Assembly (NCBI GenBank): GCA_963662985.1
Contig: OY760066.1
Location: 496,001 to 560,000, forward strand
DNA length: 64,000 nt
Reading direction: 5' to 3'
From: G963662985 sp963662985
Lineage (GTDB): Bacteria > Chloroflexota > Anaerolineae > Anaerolineales > UBA11579
The notes under the pieces were generated by a model, which was not told the origin of the DNA, ran no database searches, and worked only from the letters and a program-made list of their open reading frames with translations. Each line of letters begins with the position of its first letter. Positions within the stretch are counted from its first letter, which is position 1. The position numbers were made by a program, and so were the translations under genes. This document shows positions 7,564-16,356 of this stretch, piece after piece.

Positions 7564-8550
7564 ATGAAAAAGATGACAGTTTTATTTATAGCTTTGCTGT
7601 TGATCGTGGCTTGTATTTCGATCGTTTCAGCTGAAGAGGATGTGCCATTTTTCTACGGTGCATTTGCAACGGAAATTGAGGAGCCTTGGGATGGTGTGAT
7701 CCATCAAGCTTTGTTAAAAGCGCAAGAAGAAGGCAAAATCCGTTATGAATATACAGATGCAATCGGATATTCTGGTGACATGGAACGCGTGTTGCGCGAA
7801 GTGTGTGAACAATCACAACCAGATATGATCGTTGGAGATGCATTTGGCAACGAACAAGCGGTGCGCCGTGTGGCAAAAGACTATCCTGAAATCGGATTTG
7901 CTTTTGGTTCAGAATATGGTCCTGTAGAACCAAACATGTCTGTGTTTGACAACTGGATTCATGAACCAGCCTATCTCACTGGCTTGATTGCAGGTTCTAT
8001 GACCGAAACCAATGTGATCGGTGTTGTGGCAGCCATGCCCATTCCTGAAGTGACGCGTATTGTGAACGCCTTTATCCAAGGTGTGACCGAATATAATCCT
8101 GAAGCAGAAGTGCAAGTTTCTTACATCAACAGCTGGTTCGACCCACCCACTGCTAAAGAAGCCGCCTTAGCACAAATTGATGCAGGTGCAGATGTGCTCT
8201 TTGCAGAACGCTTTGGTGTTGTGGAAGCTGCTGAAGAAAACGGACTCTATGCCTTTGGGGTGATGAGCGACCAAAATGAATTGGCCCCAGAATATGTCCT
8301 CACCAGTGTGGTGTGGGATATGACTCCAACAATTGAATATTTAATCACCCAAGTTAGCGCCGGACTTTCCGTCTCACAAGACTTGAAAGATTATTCAATG
8401 ATGGCAAAAGGTGGTTCTTCCTTGGCAGACTATCACGGAAACGATTCTAAGATTCCAGTGGAAGCATTGCAATTGGTGGAAACACGACAGCAAGAAATTT
8501 TAGATGGTATGTTCCGAGTGGTGATTGACGAAGCGGATCCAACTAAATAA
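7564..8550 (+). CDS. BMP-family ABC transporter substrate-binding protein
   Basis: This is a 328-residue secreted binding protein of the BMP/PnrA (Med) family, whose studied members bind purine nucleosides. A signal peptide ends near VSA-EE (residue 23). An IVAC motif at residues 14-17 fits a lipobox, so lipid anchoring is possible. Family features include VPFFYGAFATEIEEPWDGVIHQAL, QPDMIVGDAFGNEQAV, IGVVAAMPIPEVTRIVNAFIQG and VSYINSWFDPPTAKEAALAQIDAGADVLF. AAAGGAG precedes the start. An ATPase with two ABC domains and two permeases follow, making a complete nucleoside/nucleobase importer. The Mo-hydroxylase and amidohydrolase downstream support a heterocyclic base as substrate. Confidence 0.88.
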   Translation: MKKMTVLFIALLLIVACISIVSAEEDVPFFYGAFATEIEEPWDGVIHQALLKAQEEGKIRYEYTDAIGYSGDMERVLREVCEQSQPDMIVGDAFGNEQAVRRVAKDYPEIGFAFGSEYGPVEPNMSVFDNWIHEPAYLTGLIAGSMTETNVIGVVAAMPIPEVTRIVNAFIQGVTEYNPEAEVQVSYINSWFDPPTAKEAALAQIDAGADVLFAERFGVVEAAEENGLYAFGVMSDQNELAPEYVLTSVVWDMTPTIEYLITQVSAGLSVSQDLKDYSMMAKGGSSLADYHGNDSKIPVEALQLVETRQQEILDGMFRVVIDEADPTK

Positions 8551-8572
8551 GTAGACTCAAAACATTCTCAGA

Positions 8573-8613
8573 GACCGCATCGATCTTTCAACCATTGATG
8601 CGGTCGTTTTTTT
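8573..8613 (+). terminator. Terminator between binding protein and ATPase
   Basis: A perfect 9-bp GC-rich stem (GACCGCATC with GATGCGGTC) is followed by GTTTTTTT. It lies inside the transporter operon, so it probably sets a high binding-protein to transporter ratio. Confidence 0.85.
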
Positions 8614-8647
8614 ATAAGAAATTGGAAATGGTCGTTAAGGAGAAAAA

Positions 8648-10150
8648 ATGAACATTGTCGAAATGAAAGGAATCAAAAAACAATTTGGTTCTTTAATCGC
8701 GAGTGACCATGTAAATTTCAATTTGCGAGAAGGTGAAGTTCATGCATTGTTGGGGGAAAATGGCGCAGGCAAAACGACTTTGATGCGCATTTTATATGGA
8801 CTTTATAAGCAAGATGAAGGTGAAGTTTTTGTTGCTGGCAAACCAGTGACGATCAACTCCCCGAAAGATGCGATTGAAAATGGAATTGGTATGGTGACAC
8901 AACACTTTGCATTGGTGCCGCCGATGACGGTAGCAGAAAATGTGGTGTTGGGGTATATGGATGGATTTCGATTAAAGACAGCAGAGATCGAAAAAAAAGT
9001 GGGGGAGGCTGCAAAAGAATTTGGGATTGATATTGATCCTTCTGCATTGGTAATGCATTTATCTGTTGGGCAACGCCAACGAGTTGAGATTCTAAAAGCG
9101 CTTTATCGGAATGCAAAAGTATTGATCTTGGATGAACCCACAGCAGTTTTAATTCCTCAAGAAGTGGAAGCATTATTTAAAACGTTGCGAGATCTTTGTT
9201 CTCGTGGATTGGCTGTGATTTTTATTAGTCACAAATTGCATGAAGTGATGGAGATTACCAATCGAGTCACTGTTTTGCGAGACGGCAAATGTATTGGCAC
9301 GGTCAACACCCAAGAAAAAAGCCAAGCAGAATTAGCAAGTATGATGGTGGGGCGAGAGTCATTTGGAGTGAAACGTGTGGAAGATCTTAGTGATCGTGAG
9401 AAAGAACCAATCTTGCAAGTGGACGCGATTTCTGCATTGAATGAAAAAGGATTATCTGCCCTCAATAAGATTTCATTAGAGGTTTATTGTGGAGAAATTT
9501 TGGGCGTTGCTGGTGTGGGGGGCAATGGACAGCGAGAGCTTTCAGAAGCATTGTGTGGCGTCAAAGATTTAACCGAAGGCAAGATTGTAGTGGATGGTGT
9601 GAATGTGACGGGCTTGAATCCAGCGCAATTCACCAAACACGGCATTGGACGCGTGCCAGAAGATCGACATGAAGGCATGGTGGGGGATTTGACCGTTGCC
9701 GAGAACTTAGCATTGGAATATTTGAATGACTATACCAAAATGGGCCGAATGGATCGCAAAGCGATGGTAGCGGATGCGGAAAAATTAATTAAACAATTTA
9801 TGATTAAAGCCAAACCAAATGACCGCACTTGCAACCTCTCTGGGGGGAACATGCAGAAAGTGTTGTTAGCCAGAGTATTGTCCAAAAATCCCAAAGTGGT
9901 GATTGTACCCCAACCTACCCGCGGGCTGGATGTAGGTGCAACTGACTATGTGCGTGAACAATTACTTGCTCAGAAAAAAGCCGGCGCAGGGGTGTTGATG
10001 ATTTCCGAAGATTTGGATGAAGTGTTAGCTTTATCCGACCGGATTGCTGTGCTTTATGAAGGCGAGATAGTGGGTGTTTTGAATGCCAACGAAGCTACGC
10101 CGGAAAGTTTGGGATTGTTGATGTCTGGTGTGCGAAAGGAGCTTGTGTGA
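8648..10150 (+). CDS. Nucleoside-type ABC transporter ATPase, two ABC domains
   Basis: This 500-residue protein contains two fused ATPase domains, as in ribose/nucleoside importers. Domain 1 has Walker A GENGAGKTT (Lys42), signature LSVGQRQRVEILKAL and Walker B VLILDEPTAV. Domain 2 has a degenerate Walker A (GVGGNGQRE) but a good signature LSGGNMQKVLLARVL and VVIVPQPTRGLD. Loss of the second Walker A lysine is usual in this class. It powers the two permeases that follow. Its stop codon overlaps the next start (TGATG). Confidence 0.93.
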   Translation: MNIVEMKGIKKQFGSLIASDHVNFNLREGEVHALLGENGAGKTTLMRILYGLYKQDEGEVFVAGKPVTINSPKDAIENGIGMVTQHFALVPPMTVAENVVLGYMDGFRLKTAEIEKKVGEAAKEFGIDIDPSALVMHLSVGQRQRVEILKALYRNAKVLILDEPTAVLIPQEVEALFKTLRDLCSRGLAVIFISHKLHEVMEITNRVTVLRDGKCIGTVNTQEKSQAELASMMVGRESFGVKRVEDLSDREKEPILQVDAISALNEKGLSALNKISLEVYCGEILGVAGVGGNGQRELSEALCGVKDLTEGKIVVDGVNVTGLNPAQFTKHGIGRVPEDRHEGMVGDLTVAENLALEYLNDYTKMGRMDRKAMVADAEKLIKQFMIKAKPNDRTCNLSGGNMQKVLLARVLSKNPKVVIVPQPTRGLDVGATDYVREQLLAQKKAGAGVLMISEDLDEVLALSDRIAVLYEGEIVGVLNANEATPESLGLLMSGVRKELV

Positions 10151-11262
10151 TGGCGAAGAATAAATTAATCACCTTTGAAAAATGTGACACAGCGCCTGCT
10201 TGGAAAAATCCAGTGTTGATTGGGCTCAGCATTTTGATCACTTTCATTTTGTCAGCTGGTTTGATTTTGATGGCTGGCAAAAATCCGATCGAAACGTATT
10301 ATCATTTTATCGTCGCACCGCTGTCTACTAAATTTTCATTTTTAGAAGTTTTGGTGACCTTTACTCCTTTGTTATTATGTGGGGTGGCGGTGACGTTTGC
10401 TTTTACTTCTGGCTATTATAATATTGGAGCAGAGGGGCAACTTTATGCTGGGGCAGTCGCTGCAACATGGATTGGCATCTCCCCTGTGTTTTATGATTGG
10501 TCTCCTTGGATATTAATTCCATTTATTATCATTGCTGGATTTGCATTTGGCATGTTATGGGCATTGATTCCTGCTTTGTTAAAAGTGAAAATGCAAGTGG
10601 ATGAAGTAGTCACCACGCTTTTGATGAATTCCATCATGGCGTATATTGTGAGTGCTTTGTTGAATGGGCCATGGAAAAGCCCATTTTCTGGGTGGCCGGA
10701 ATCTCCTGAGATTTCTATGAATGCAATTTTCCCCAAAATTGTGGCAAAATCTCGCTTGAATTTAGGTGTGATTTTGGCCTTAGTAGCGATGTTGATTTTG
10801 TGGTTTGTGTTGAATCGCACACCTTTTGGACTACGCATGCGTGCAGTGGGCAAAGGGAAACATGCTTCCAAATTCTCTGGGATAAATGTGCAACGCACGA
10901 TGCTGCTCTCTGCTTTGATTAGTGGCGGTGTTGCTGGAGTAGCTGGAGTCTCGGTGATGTGTGGCATCCAATTCCGTTTGATTTCTGAAATTTCTCCCGG
11001 GTATGGTACCATCGGCGTGATGATTGCCACCATGGGGGGCTTGAATGCCTTTGGGGTTGGACTAGCTGCCTTCTTCTTTGCTTTGCTGGATGTGGGGGCG
11101 TTGACCGTCAGTCGACAAATGGGGCTCCCCAGCTATTTGGGTGAGATTACTCAGGCAACCTTGCTGCTGACCACTATTTCTGTTTTGCTCTTACATCGAT
11201 ATAAGGTCAAACTGCCTTGGTTGAAGAAAAAAGAAATTACAACAGAAGAGGAGGAGAAATGA
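10150..11262 (+). CDS. Nucleoside ABC transporter permease 1
   Basis: This 370-residue membrane protein belongs to the branched-chain/ribose-like permease group used with BMP binding proteins. It has about ten hydrophobic segments and the cytoplasmic motif RMRAVGKGKHASKFSGINVQRT that contacts the ATPase. GYYNIGAEGQLYAGAVAATWIG near residue 90 is typical of YufP/NupP-like permeases. The ATG at 10150 is preferred over a GTG three bases upstream because of its spacing from AAAGGAG (10137-10143). It overlaps the ATPase stop and the start of permease 2. Confidence 0.9.
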   Translation: MAKNKLITFEKCDTAPAWKNPVLIGLSILITFILSAGLILMAGKNPIETYYHFIVAPLSTKFSFLEVLVTFTPLLLCGVAVTFAFTSGYYNIGAEGQLYAGAVAATWIGISPVFYDWSPWILIPFIIIAGFAFGMLWALIPALLKVKMQVDEVVTTLLMNSIMAYIVSALLNGPWKSPFSGWPESPEISMNAIFPKIVAKSRLNLGVILALVAMLILWFVLNRTPFGLRMRAVGKGKHASKFSGINVQRTMLLSALISGGVAGVAGVSVMCGIQFRLISEISPGYGTIGVMIATMGGLNAFGVGLAAFFFALLDVGALTVSRQMGLPSYLGEITQATLLLTTISVLLLHRYKVKLPWLKKKEITTEEEEK

Positions 11263-12179
11263 TGACTTTTATTGCCACTTTGTTAGGCGCAACTTTGCGA
11301 GTTTCAACCCCGATTCTTTTGGCGGCCATCGGTGAAACCTATTCAGAACGATCTGGGGTGTTGAACTTGGGCATCGAAGGTACCATGTTGTTTGGGGCGT
11401 TCACTGGATTTTATTTTGCAGAAATTTCAGGCTCTTTATGGTTTGGTTTGTTTGCTGCAGTTGTGAGCGGCATGTTGTTTGGCTTATTGATGGCACTACT
11501 GACCGTCACCTTTGGATTAAACCAACATGTGTCTGGCTTAGGCATTACGTTGTTATGTGAAGGGTTAGCGTTCTTCTTTTTCCGTCTGCTCTATGGTGGC
11601 GCACATACCCCTCCTTCAATTGAACCTTTTGAACAAATCAAACTATTTGCAGATAATCCTATCTTGGGACCAATCTTTGGACAATATTTGCTAACCTATT
11701 TGACGTTTTTAGTAATCATCCCGTTGATGTGGTGGATTCTGTATAAAACTCGTTTCGGATTGCATATTCGTGCAGCAGGGGAAAATCCGGAAGCAGTCGA
11801 TGCAGCTGGTGTGAATGTGTTTGGAATTCGCTATGCAAGCATTATTATCGGCGGTGGGTTTATGGCAGCTGGGGGTGCTTTCTTATCCTTATGTGCACTA
11901 GGCTCCTTTACTCATGGAATGGTGAATGGTCGAGGTTGGGTTGCCTTGGCGATTGTGATTTTCGGCAACTGGAATCCGGTGAAAGCCATGTGGGGGGCAT
12001 TGATTTTTGGTGGCGCAGAAGCTTTGCAATTACGATTGCAAGCAATGGGGTTGCAACTCCCAGTACCTTATGAAACCTTCTTGGCATTACCCTATGTATT
12101 GACCATCATTGCTTTGGTTTTGGCAGGTCGCAATGCCTCTTATCCAGCCGCATTATTGAAACCTTATAAACGTGAATGA
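11259..12179 (+). CDS. Nucleoside ABC transporter permease 2
   Basis: This is the partner permease (306 residues) of the same family, with YSERSGVLNLGIEGTMLFGA near the N-terminus and the loop HIRAAGENPEAVDAAGVNVFGIRY that couples to the ATPase. The start is set at the ATG ATG pair at 11259, directly after GAGGAGGAG and overlapping the previous stop. An in-frame ATG 42 bases further upstream lies deep inside permease 1 and would add a charged, non-conserved leader. Confidence 0.9.
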   Translation: MMTFIATLLGATLRVSTPILLAAIGETYSERSGVLNLGIEGTMLFGAFTGFYFAEISGSLWFGLFAAVVSGMLFGLLMALLTVTFGLNQHVSGLGITLLCEGLAFFFFRLLYGGAHTPPSIEPFEQIKLFADNPILGPIFGQYLLTYLTFLVIIPLMWWILYKTRFGLHIRAAGENPEAVDAAGVNVFGIRYASIIIGGGFMAAGGAFLSLCALGSFTHGMVNGRGWVALAIVIFGNWNPVKAMWGALIFGGAEALQLRLQAMGLQLPVPYETFLALPYVLTIIALVLAGRNASYPAALLKPYKRE

Positions 12180-12196
12180 GTTAGAAAGGGAAAACA

Positions 12197-14521
12197 ATGG
12201 ACTATAAATATATCGGAAAAAACTATAATCGTCCGGATGCAATCAGCAAAGTCACTGGGGAATCTATCTATTTGGATGATGTGCGTTTGCCGGGCATGCT
12301 TCATGCGGCCATTTTACGCCCTGACTATGCCCATGCTAAAATTTTGAAGATCGACACCAGTGAAGCAGAAAAAATGCCAGGTGTGGTCAAAGTGGTCACG
12401 GGGCATAAAGTAGATTTTGTGTATGGCGATAATATCAAAGATATCGTCCCCATGGCTGTGGATAAAGTGCGTTATATTGGGGAACCCTTAGCGGCTGTGA
12501 TTGCTGAAACCCCATGGCAAGCGACTGCCGCGTTGGCGGGAATCAAAGTTGACTATGAGCCTTTGCCAGTTTATGTGGAAGCATTGGATGCAATGAAAAA
12601 AGACGCCATTCTAATCCATGAAAAACAAGAAGACTATTGGCGCTTGCCGACCTTAAAGCCCATCCCGGGTACTAATGTAGCCAATTATTTTAAAGTGAAA
12701 AAAGGAGAGGGAGAAGATGGATTTACTGAAGCAGAAGTAACCGTCGAAGGCGAATTTAATTATCCCTTTGGTTCTTCCGCAGCGATTGAACCCCATGGCT
12801 CGATTGTGTGGTTTAAGAATGATGGCAGCATTGAATGCTGGTCTTCTTCCATTTGTCCTTTTATCATTCGTCAAGATTTAGCCCATGCCTATCACAAACC
12901 TGTTTCCGAAGTCAGAGTACACATTCCTAATATTGGGGGATGTTTTGGCTATAAATCAGATATCACCGTAGAGCAAACCATTGCCTATATCGCCAGCTTT
13001 GTACCTGGCCGCCCCGTGAAATGGGTTGCCACTCGCAAAGAAGATTTCACCAGCACCTTGCTGGGGCACGGCATTCGCGTACGCATGAAGATTGGTGCCA
13101 AGAAAGATGGCAAACTCGTGGCTGTCAAAAGTGAAGTGTTCCATTCTGGGGGCGCCTATGCCGATACCCCTGTGAATGTCACCATTGGCGCAACTCACAA
13201 TGGCGTTGGCCCGTATGAATATCAACACGCCTTGTTAGAAGGATATACGGTCTATACCAATACCCCGCCAGTAGGCGCTTATCGTGGGTATGGTCATCAA
13301 GAAGGACAATTTGCTGTGGAACGTTTGATGGACATTCTAGCCCGTAAGCTAGAAATGAATCCTTTTGAATTGCGTTCTATGAATTATTTAAAGGAAGGCA
13401 AACGAAACGCACAAGGAGAATTGTTCTGGAAGACCAATGGAGATATGCAGGGAACAGCAGATAAGATTAAAGAAGCAGTGTTCTCAACACCAAAACCAAA
13501 AGAAGACGATGAATTTATCTATGGACGTGGGTTTGCTGCAATCATGAAATCGCCAAAAGGGGCACCGTTCTCCACTAAAGGCTGTTATATGAAGATGAAT
13601 ATTGACGGAAGCATTTCGGTCAATATGGGCGGGGCTGAAGTGGGGCAAGGCTTGCGAACCGTGGTGAAACAATTGGCTGCGGAAGCGTTGCTGGTGCCAC
13701 CGGAAAAAATCAAAGTCTATGAGACCATTGACACCCAATTCTCGCCTTATGAATGGCAAACGATTGGGTCGATGTTCACTGTGCAAGGCGGGTTGGCGAT
13801 TTTGCGCGCAGCGGAAAAGTTGATTGATAAGTTGAAAGCAACTGCCGCACAACCCTTGCGTGTGGAAAAAGATAAATTGATCTATGATGGAGAAAAGATT
13901 TATTTAAAGAATGATCCGAGTGTATTTTTGACGGTTTCCGACGTAGCCCGTGGCTATATCTACCCAGACAACGGCATGACCGTAGGAGAAGTGGCGCAAT
14001 CTGTATCCGATGCCCGCCTGCCACGTTACTCCAACTGGGACGAGAATGGTCAAGGTACGTTAGGAGTCCAATATACCTTTGGGGCGCAAGCGTGTGAGAT
14101 TAAGATTGAAAAGAAAACAGGCAAAATTTTTATTGATCATTTTGCATCTTGTTTTGATATGGGAAAAGTGATTAATCCCAAACAATATCGCGGACAAATC
14201 TTGGGGGGTGTGTTGATGGCGATTGGGGCGACTCTTTCTGAAGAGTTGATTTTTGATGAAAAGGGTGTGATTGAGAATCCTCACTATTTCAAATACAAAT
14301 TACCGACAATTAAAGACATTCCAAAGCTGTCGACTGTAGATGCGCTTGAGAACCCCGGAGAAGTAGGACCGTTTGGCGCACGTGGGGTGGGCGAACACCC
14401 TGTGATTGGTGTAGCACCATCCATCTTGAATGCAATATATGATGCAATTGGCGTAGATTTTTATGAAATCCCCGTCACACCGGACAAGATCAAAGCAGTC
14501 TTGAAGGAGGCAAACTCATGA
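12197..14521 (+). CDS. Xanthine-dehydrogenase-family molybdenum subunit
   Basis: This 774-residue molybdopterin-binding subunit hydroxylates purines, other N-heterocycles or aldehydes using water. The N-terminal a/b hammerhead domain (RPDAISKVTGESIYLDDV) is followed by molybdopterin-binding motifs GGCFGYKSD, AYRGYGHQEGQFAVERLMD and GGAEVGQGLRTVVKQLAAEAL. The Glu in GARGVGEHPVIG near the C-terminus corresponds to the catalytic base of the family. It sits between a nucleobase-type importer and its 2Fe-2S subunit, with which it overlaps by four bases. The usual FAD subunit is absent from the neighbourhood. The substrate is inferred, not shown. Confidence 0.9.
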   Translation: MDYKYIGKNYNRPDAISKVTGESIYLDDVRLPGMLHAAILRPDYAHAKILKIDTSEAEKMPGVVKVVTGHKVDFVYGDNIKDIVPMAVDKVRYIGEPLAAVIAETPWQATAALAGIKVDYEPLPVYVEALDAMKKDAILIHEKQEDYWRLPTLKPIPGTNVANYFKVKKGEGEDGFTEAEVTVEGEFNYPFGSSAAIEPHGSIVWFKNDGSIECWSSSICPFIIRQDLAHAYHKPVSEVRVHIPNIGGCFGYKSDITVEQTIAYIASFVPGRPVKWVATRKEDFTSTLLGHGIRVRMKIGAKKDGKLVAVKSEVFHSGGAYADTPVNVTIGATHNGVGPYEYQHALLEGYTVYTNTPPVGAYRGYGHQEGQFAVERLMDILARKLEMNPFELRSMNYLKEGKRNAQGELFWKTNGDMQGTADKIKEAVFSTPKPKEDDEFIYGRGFAAIMKSPKGAPFSTKGCYMKMNIDGSISVNMGGAEVGQGLRTVVKQLAAEALLVPPEKIKVYETIDTQFSPYEWQTIGSMFTVQGGLAILRAAEKLIDKLKATAAQPLRVEKDKLIYDGEKIYLKNDPSVFLTVSDVARGYIYPDNGMTVGEVAQSVSDARLPRYSNWDENGQGTLGVQYTFGAQACEIKIEKKTGKIFIDHFASCFDMGKVINPKQYRGQILGGVLMAIGATLSEELIFDEKGVIENPHYFKYKLPTIKDIPKLSTVDALENPGEVGPFGARGVGEHPVIGVAPSILNAIYDAIGVDFYEIPVTPDKIKAVLKEANS

Positions 14522-15000
14522 CAAAATCAATTACATTTACCATCAATGGCAAACAAAAAACTGTAGCACCCCATCCAGATCAAAAACTGTTAGATGTGAT
14601 CCGTGAAGATTTAGGACTAACTGGCACCAAACGAGGCTGTGACAATTCGACCTGTGGGGCCTGCACTGTGGTGCTGAATGGTAAGGCTGTTAAGAGCTGT
14701 AACACGACCATGGAAAAAGTAGATGGTGCGGAAATTTACACCATCGAAGGACTAGCAAAAGAAGGTAAATTACATCCCATTCAGAAAGCAATGTCTGAAA
14801 GCGGCGCAATTCAATGTGGATTCTGTACACCAGGAATTGTAATGGAGCTTTATGCGCTTTTGAACGCCAATCCAGAGGCAGAGGAAAAAGTGATTCTCAA
14901 TGCCCTGAGCAAACACTTATGCCGTTGTACTGGCTATGAAGCCATCCAAGATGGCGCCCTCCTCGCTCAAAAATTAGTCCAAGAAAATAAAATGAAATAG
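14518..15000 (+). CDS. 2Fe-2S subunit of the Mo hydroxylase
   Basis: This 160-residue small subunit has two 2Fe-2S clusters. The plant-type cluster uses Cys41, Cys46, Cys49 and Cys61 (RGCDNSTCGAC). The second uses Cys100, Cys103, Cys135 and Cys137 (QCGFCTPG and LCRCTGYE), nearest the molybdenum centre. It carries electrons from the Mo subunit to an acceptor. ATGA overlaps the end of the large-subunit gene, so the two are made together. With no FAD subunit encoded here, electrons may go to a separate flavoprotein, a ferredoxin or an FAD subunit encoded elsewhere. Confidence 0.92.
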   Translation: MTKSITFTINGKQKTVAPHPDQKLLDVIREDLGLTGTKRGCDNSTCGACTVVLNGKAVKSCNTTMEKVDGAEIYTIEGLAKEGKLHPIQKAMSESGAIQCGFCTPGIVMELYALLNANPEAEEKVILNALSKHLCRCTGYEAIQDGALLAQKLVQENKMK

Positions 15001-15027
15001 TACCTGTTTTAATAAAAGGAGAAAACA

Positions 15028-16227
15028 ATGAACTATGATGTAGTAATCAAAAATGCAAAGACCCGTAAAGACCCCGCCAATTTGGTTGATATCGGTATTC
15101 AAGGGGAGACAATTGCCAAAATCGGGAGCAATCTATCAGGAACTACTGAAATTGATGCGAAGGGAAAATTGGTCACAGAATCATTTGTCAATGGCCATTT
15201 GCATTTGTGTAAAGTTTATACGTTAAAGATGATGGGCGATGAAGCATTGGATGCCTATACAGATGGCACCATGGGTGGCGCAATGACCGCCATCGAATTG
15301 GCTGCGAAGGTCAAAGAAAATTACGATGAAACTTGGATCATCAAAAACGTACGCAAAGCCGTTGATTTGGCAATCAAACATGGCAACTTGCATATTCGTG
15401 CCTTTGCTGATACGGATACCACCGGCCGGCTTGAAGGGGTGAAAGCGGTGATGAAAGCACGCGAAGAATATAAAGATAAAGTCGATATTCAAGTGGTCGC
15501 TTTCCCGCAAGATGGCGTGGTACGTGATCCGGGCGCCTATGAAATGGTAGAAGAAGCGTTAAAGTTGGGAGCAGATGTAGTTGGTGGGATTCCATGGATT
15601 GAATTCACTGACAAAGATGCCCAATCGCATATTGACCAAATGTTTGAATTGGCTAAAAAATATGACAAAGATGTCTCCATGCTAATCGATGATGCGGGTG
15701 ACCCCGGATTGCGAACTTTGGAAATGTTGGCTGTCAAAACCATCGAAGAAGGTTGGGAAGGCCGCGTGACTGTGCAACATGCACGTGCCATGGCATTATA
15801 TCCGGAACCTTATTATCGTAAGATGGAACACCTACTCAAAAAAGGCAAAATCGGTGTGGTGAGCGATCCGCAAACGGGTCCGCTCTATTGCCGCGTGCAA
15901 TCCCTCTATGATGCCGGCGTGAGTGTTGCTTTAGGTCAAGATGATATTTGTGATGCTTATTATCCATTTGGGCAAAACAACATGCTGGAAGTAGCCTTTT
16001 TAGCGGCGCATCTGATGGAAAAGAAAACCCCCAAAGATATGGAAATGTTGTATGATTTGATTACAACCAATGCAGCCAAAGCTTTAGGGATTCAAGACTA
16101 TGGTTTGGCAGAAGGCAAAGTAGCTGATTTATTGGTCTTGGATGCCGAAGATGTGTGGGATGCTTTGTGGCGTCATGCCGCTCCGGTATATGTATTCCGT
16201 AAAGGTAAAGATATTACATTGAGATAG
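15028..16227 (+). CDS. Cytosine-deaminase-like amidohydrolase
   Basis: This 399-residue TIM-barrel amidohydrolase of the CodA/AtzC group would deaminate or ring-open an N-heterocycle in the cytoplasm. The metal motif HLH (His57, His59) is present. FPQDG matches the CodA FPQEG segment, VQHARAM holds His251, and LGQDDICDAYYPFG holds Asp305, the usual final metal ligand. However, the stretch that in CodA reads HCDE aligns here with S217-M-L-I220, so one metal-binding His and the proton-shuttling Glu seem to be missing. Asp221/Asp222 just after could stand in. It ends the transporter/Mo-hydroxylase operon, which supports a role in base salvage or degradation. Confidence 0.75.
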   Translation: MNYDVVIKNAKTRKDPANLVDIGIQGETIAKIGSNLSGTTEIDAKGKLVTESFVNGHLHLCKVYTLKMMGDEALDAYTDGTMGGAMTAIELAAKVKENYDETWIIKNVRKAVDLAIKHGNLHIRAFADTDTTGRLEGVKAVMKAREEYKDKVDIQVVAFPQDGVVRDPGAYEMVEEALKLGADVVGGIPWIEFTDKDAQSHIDQMFELAKKYDKDVSMLIDDAGDPGLRTLEMLAVKTIEEGWEGRVTVQHARAMALYPEPYYRKMEHLLKKGKIGVVSDPQTGPLYCRVQSLYDAGVSVALGQDDICDAYYPFGQNNMLEVAFLAAHLMEKKTPKDMEMLYDLITTNAAKALGIQDYGLAEGKVADLLVLDAEDVWDALWRHAAPVYVFRKGKDITLR

Positions 16228-16250
16228 ACTTTTATTTATTAAAAGTTGAG

Positions 16251-16282
16251 AAATAAAGGGATCGAACTTGATCCCTTTATTT
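16251..16282 (+). terminator. Terminator closing the nucleobase operon
   Basis: A perfect 13-bp stem (AAATAAAGGGATC) with a GAACTT loop ends in TTTATTT. Confidence 0.8.
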
Positions 16283-16356
16283 CATTAACTTTTTAGCTCT
16301 TGTTTTTATATTCTTTATTGGATAGGATTAAGTATATTATCATTGAGGAGATTCGT

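Noticed and set aside
10491..11033. 180-codon open frame on the minus strand inside the permease gene
   Set aside because: The plus-strand permease is clearly conserved and the reverse frame has no ribosome site or recognisable protein features. It is a shadow of the coding strand.
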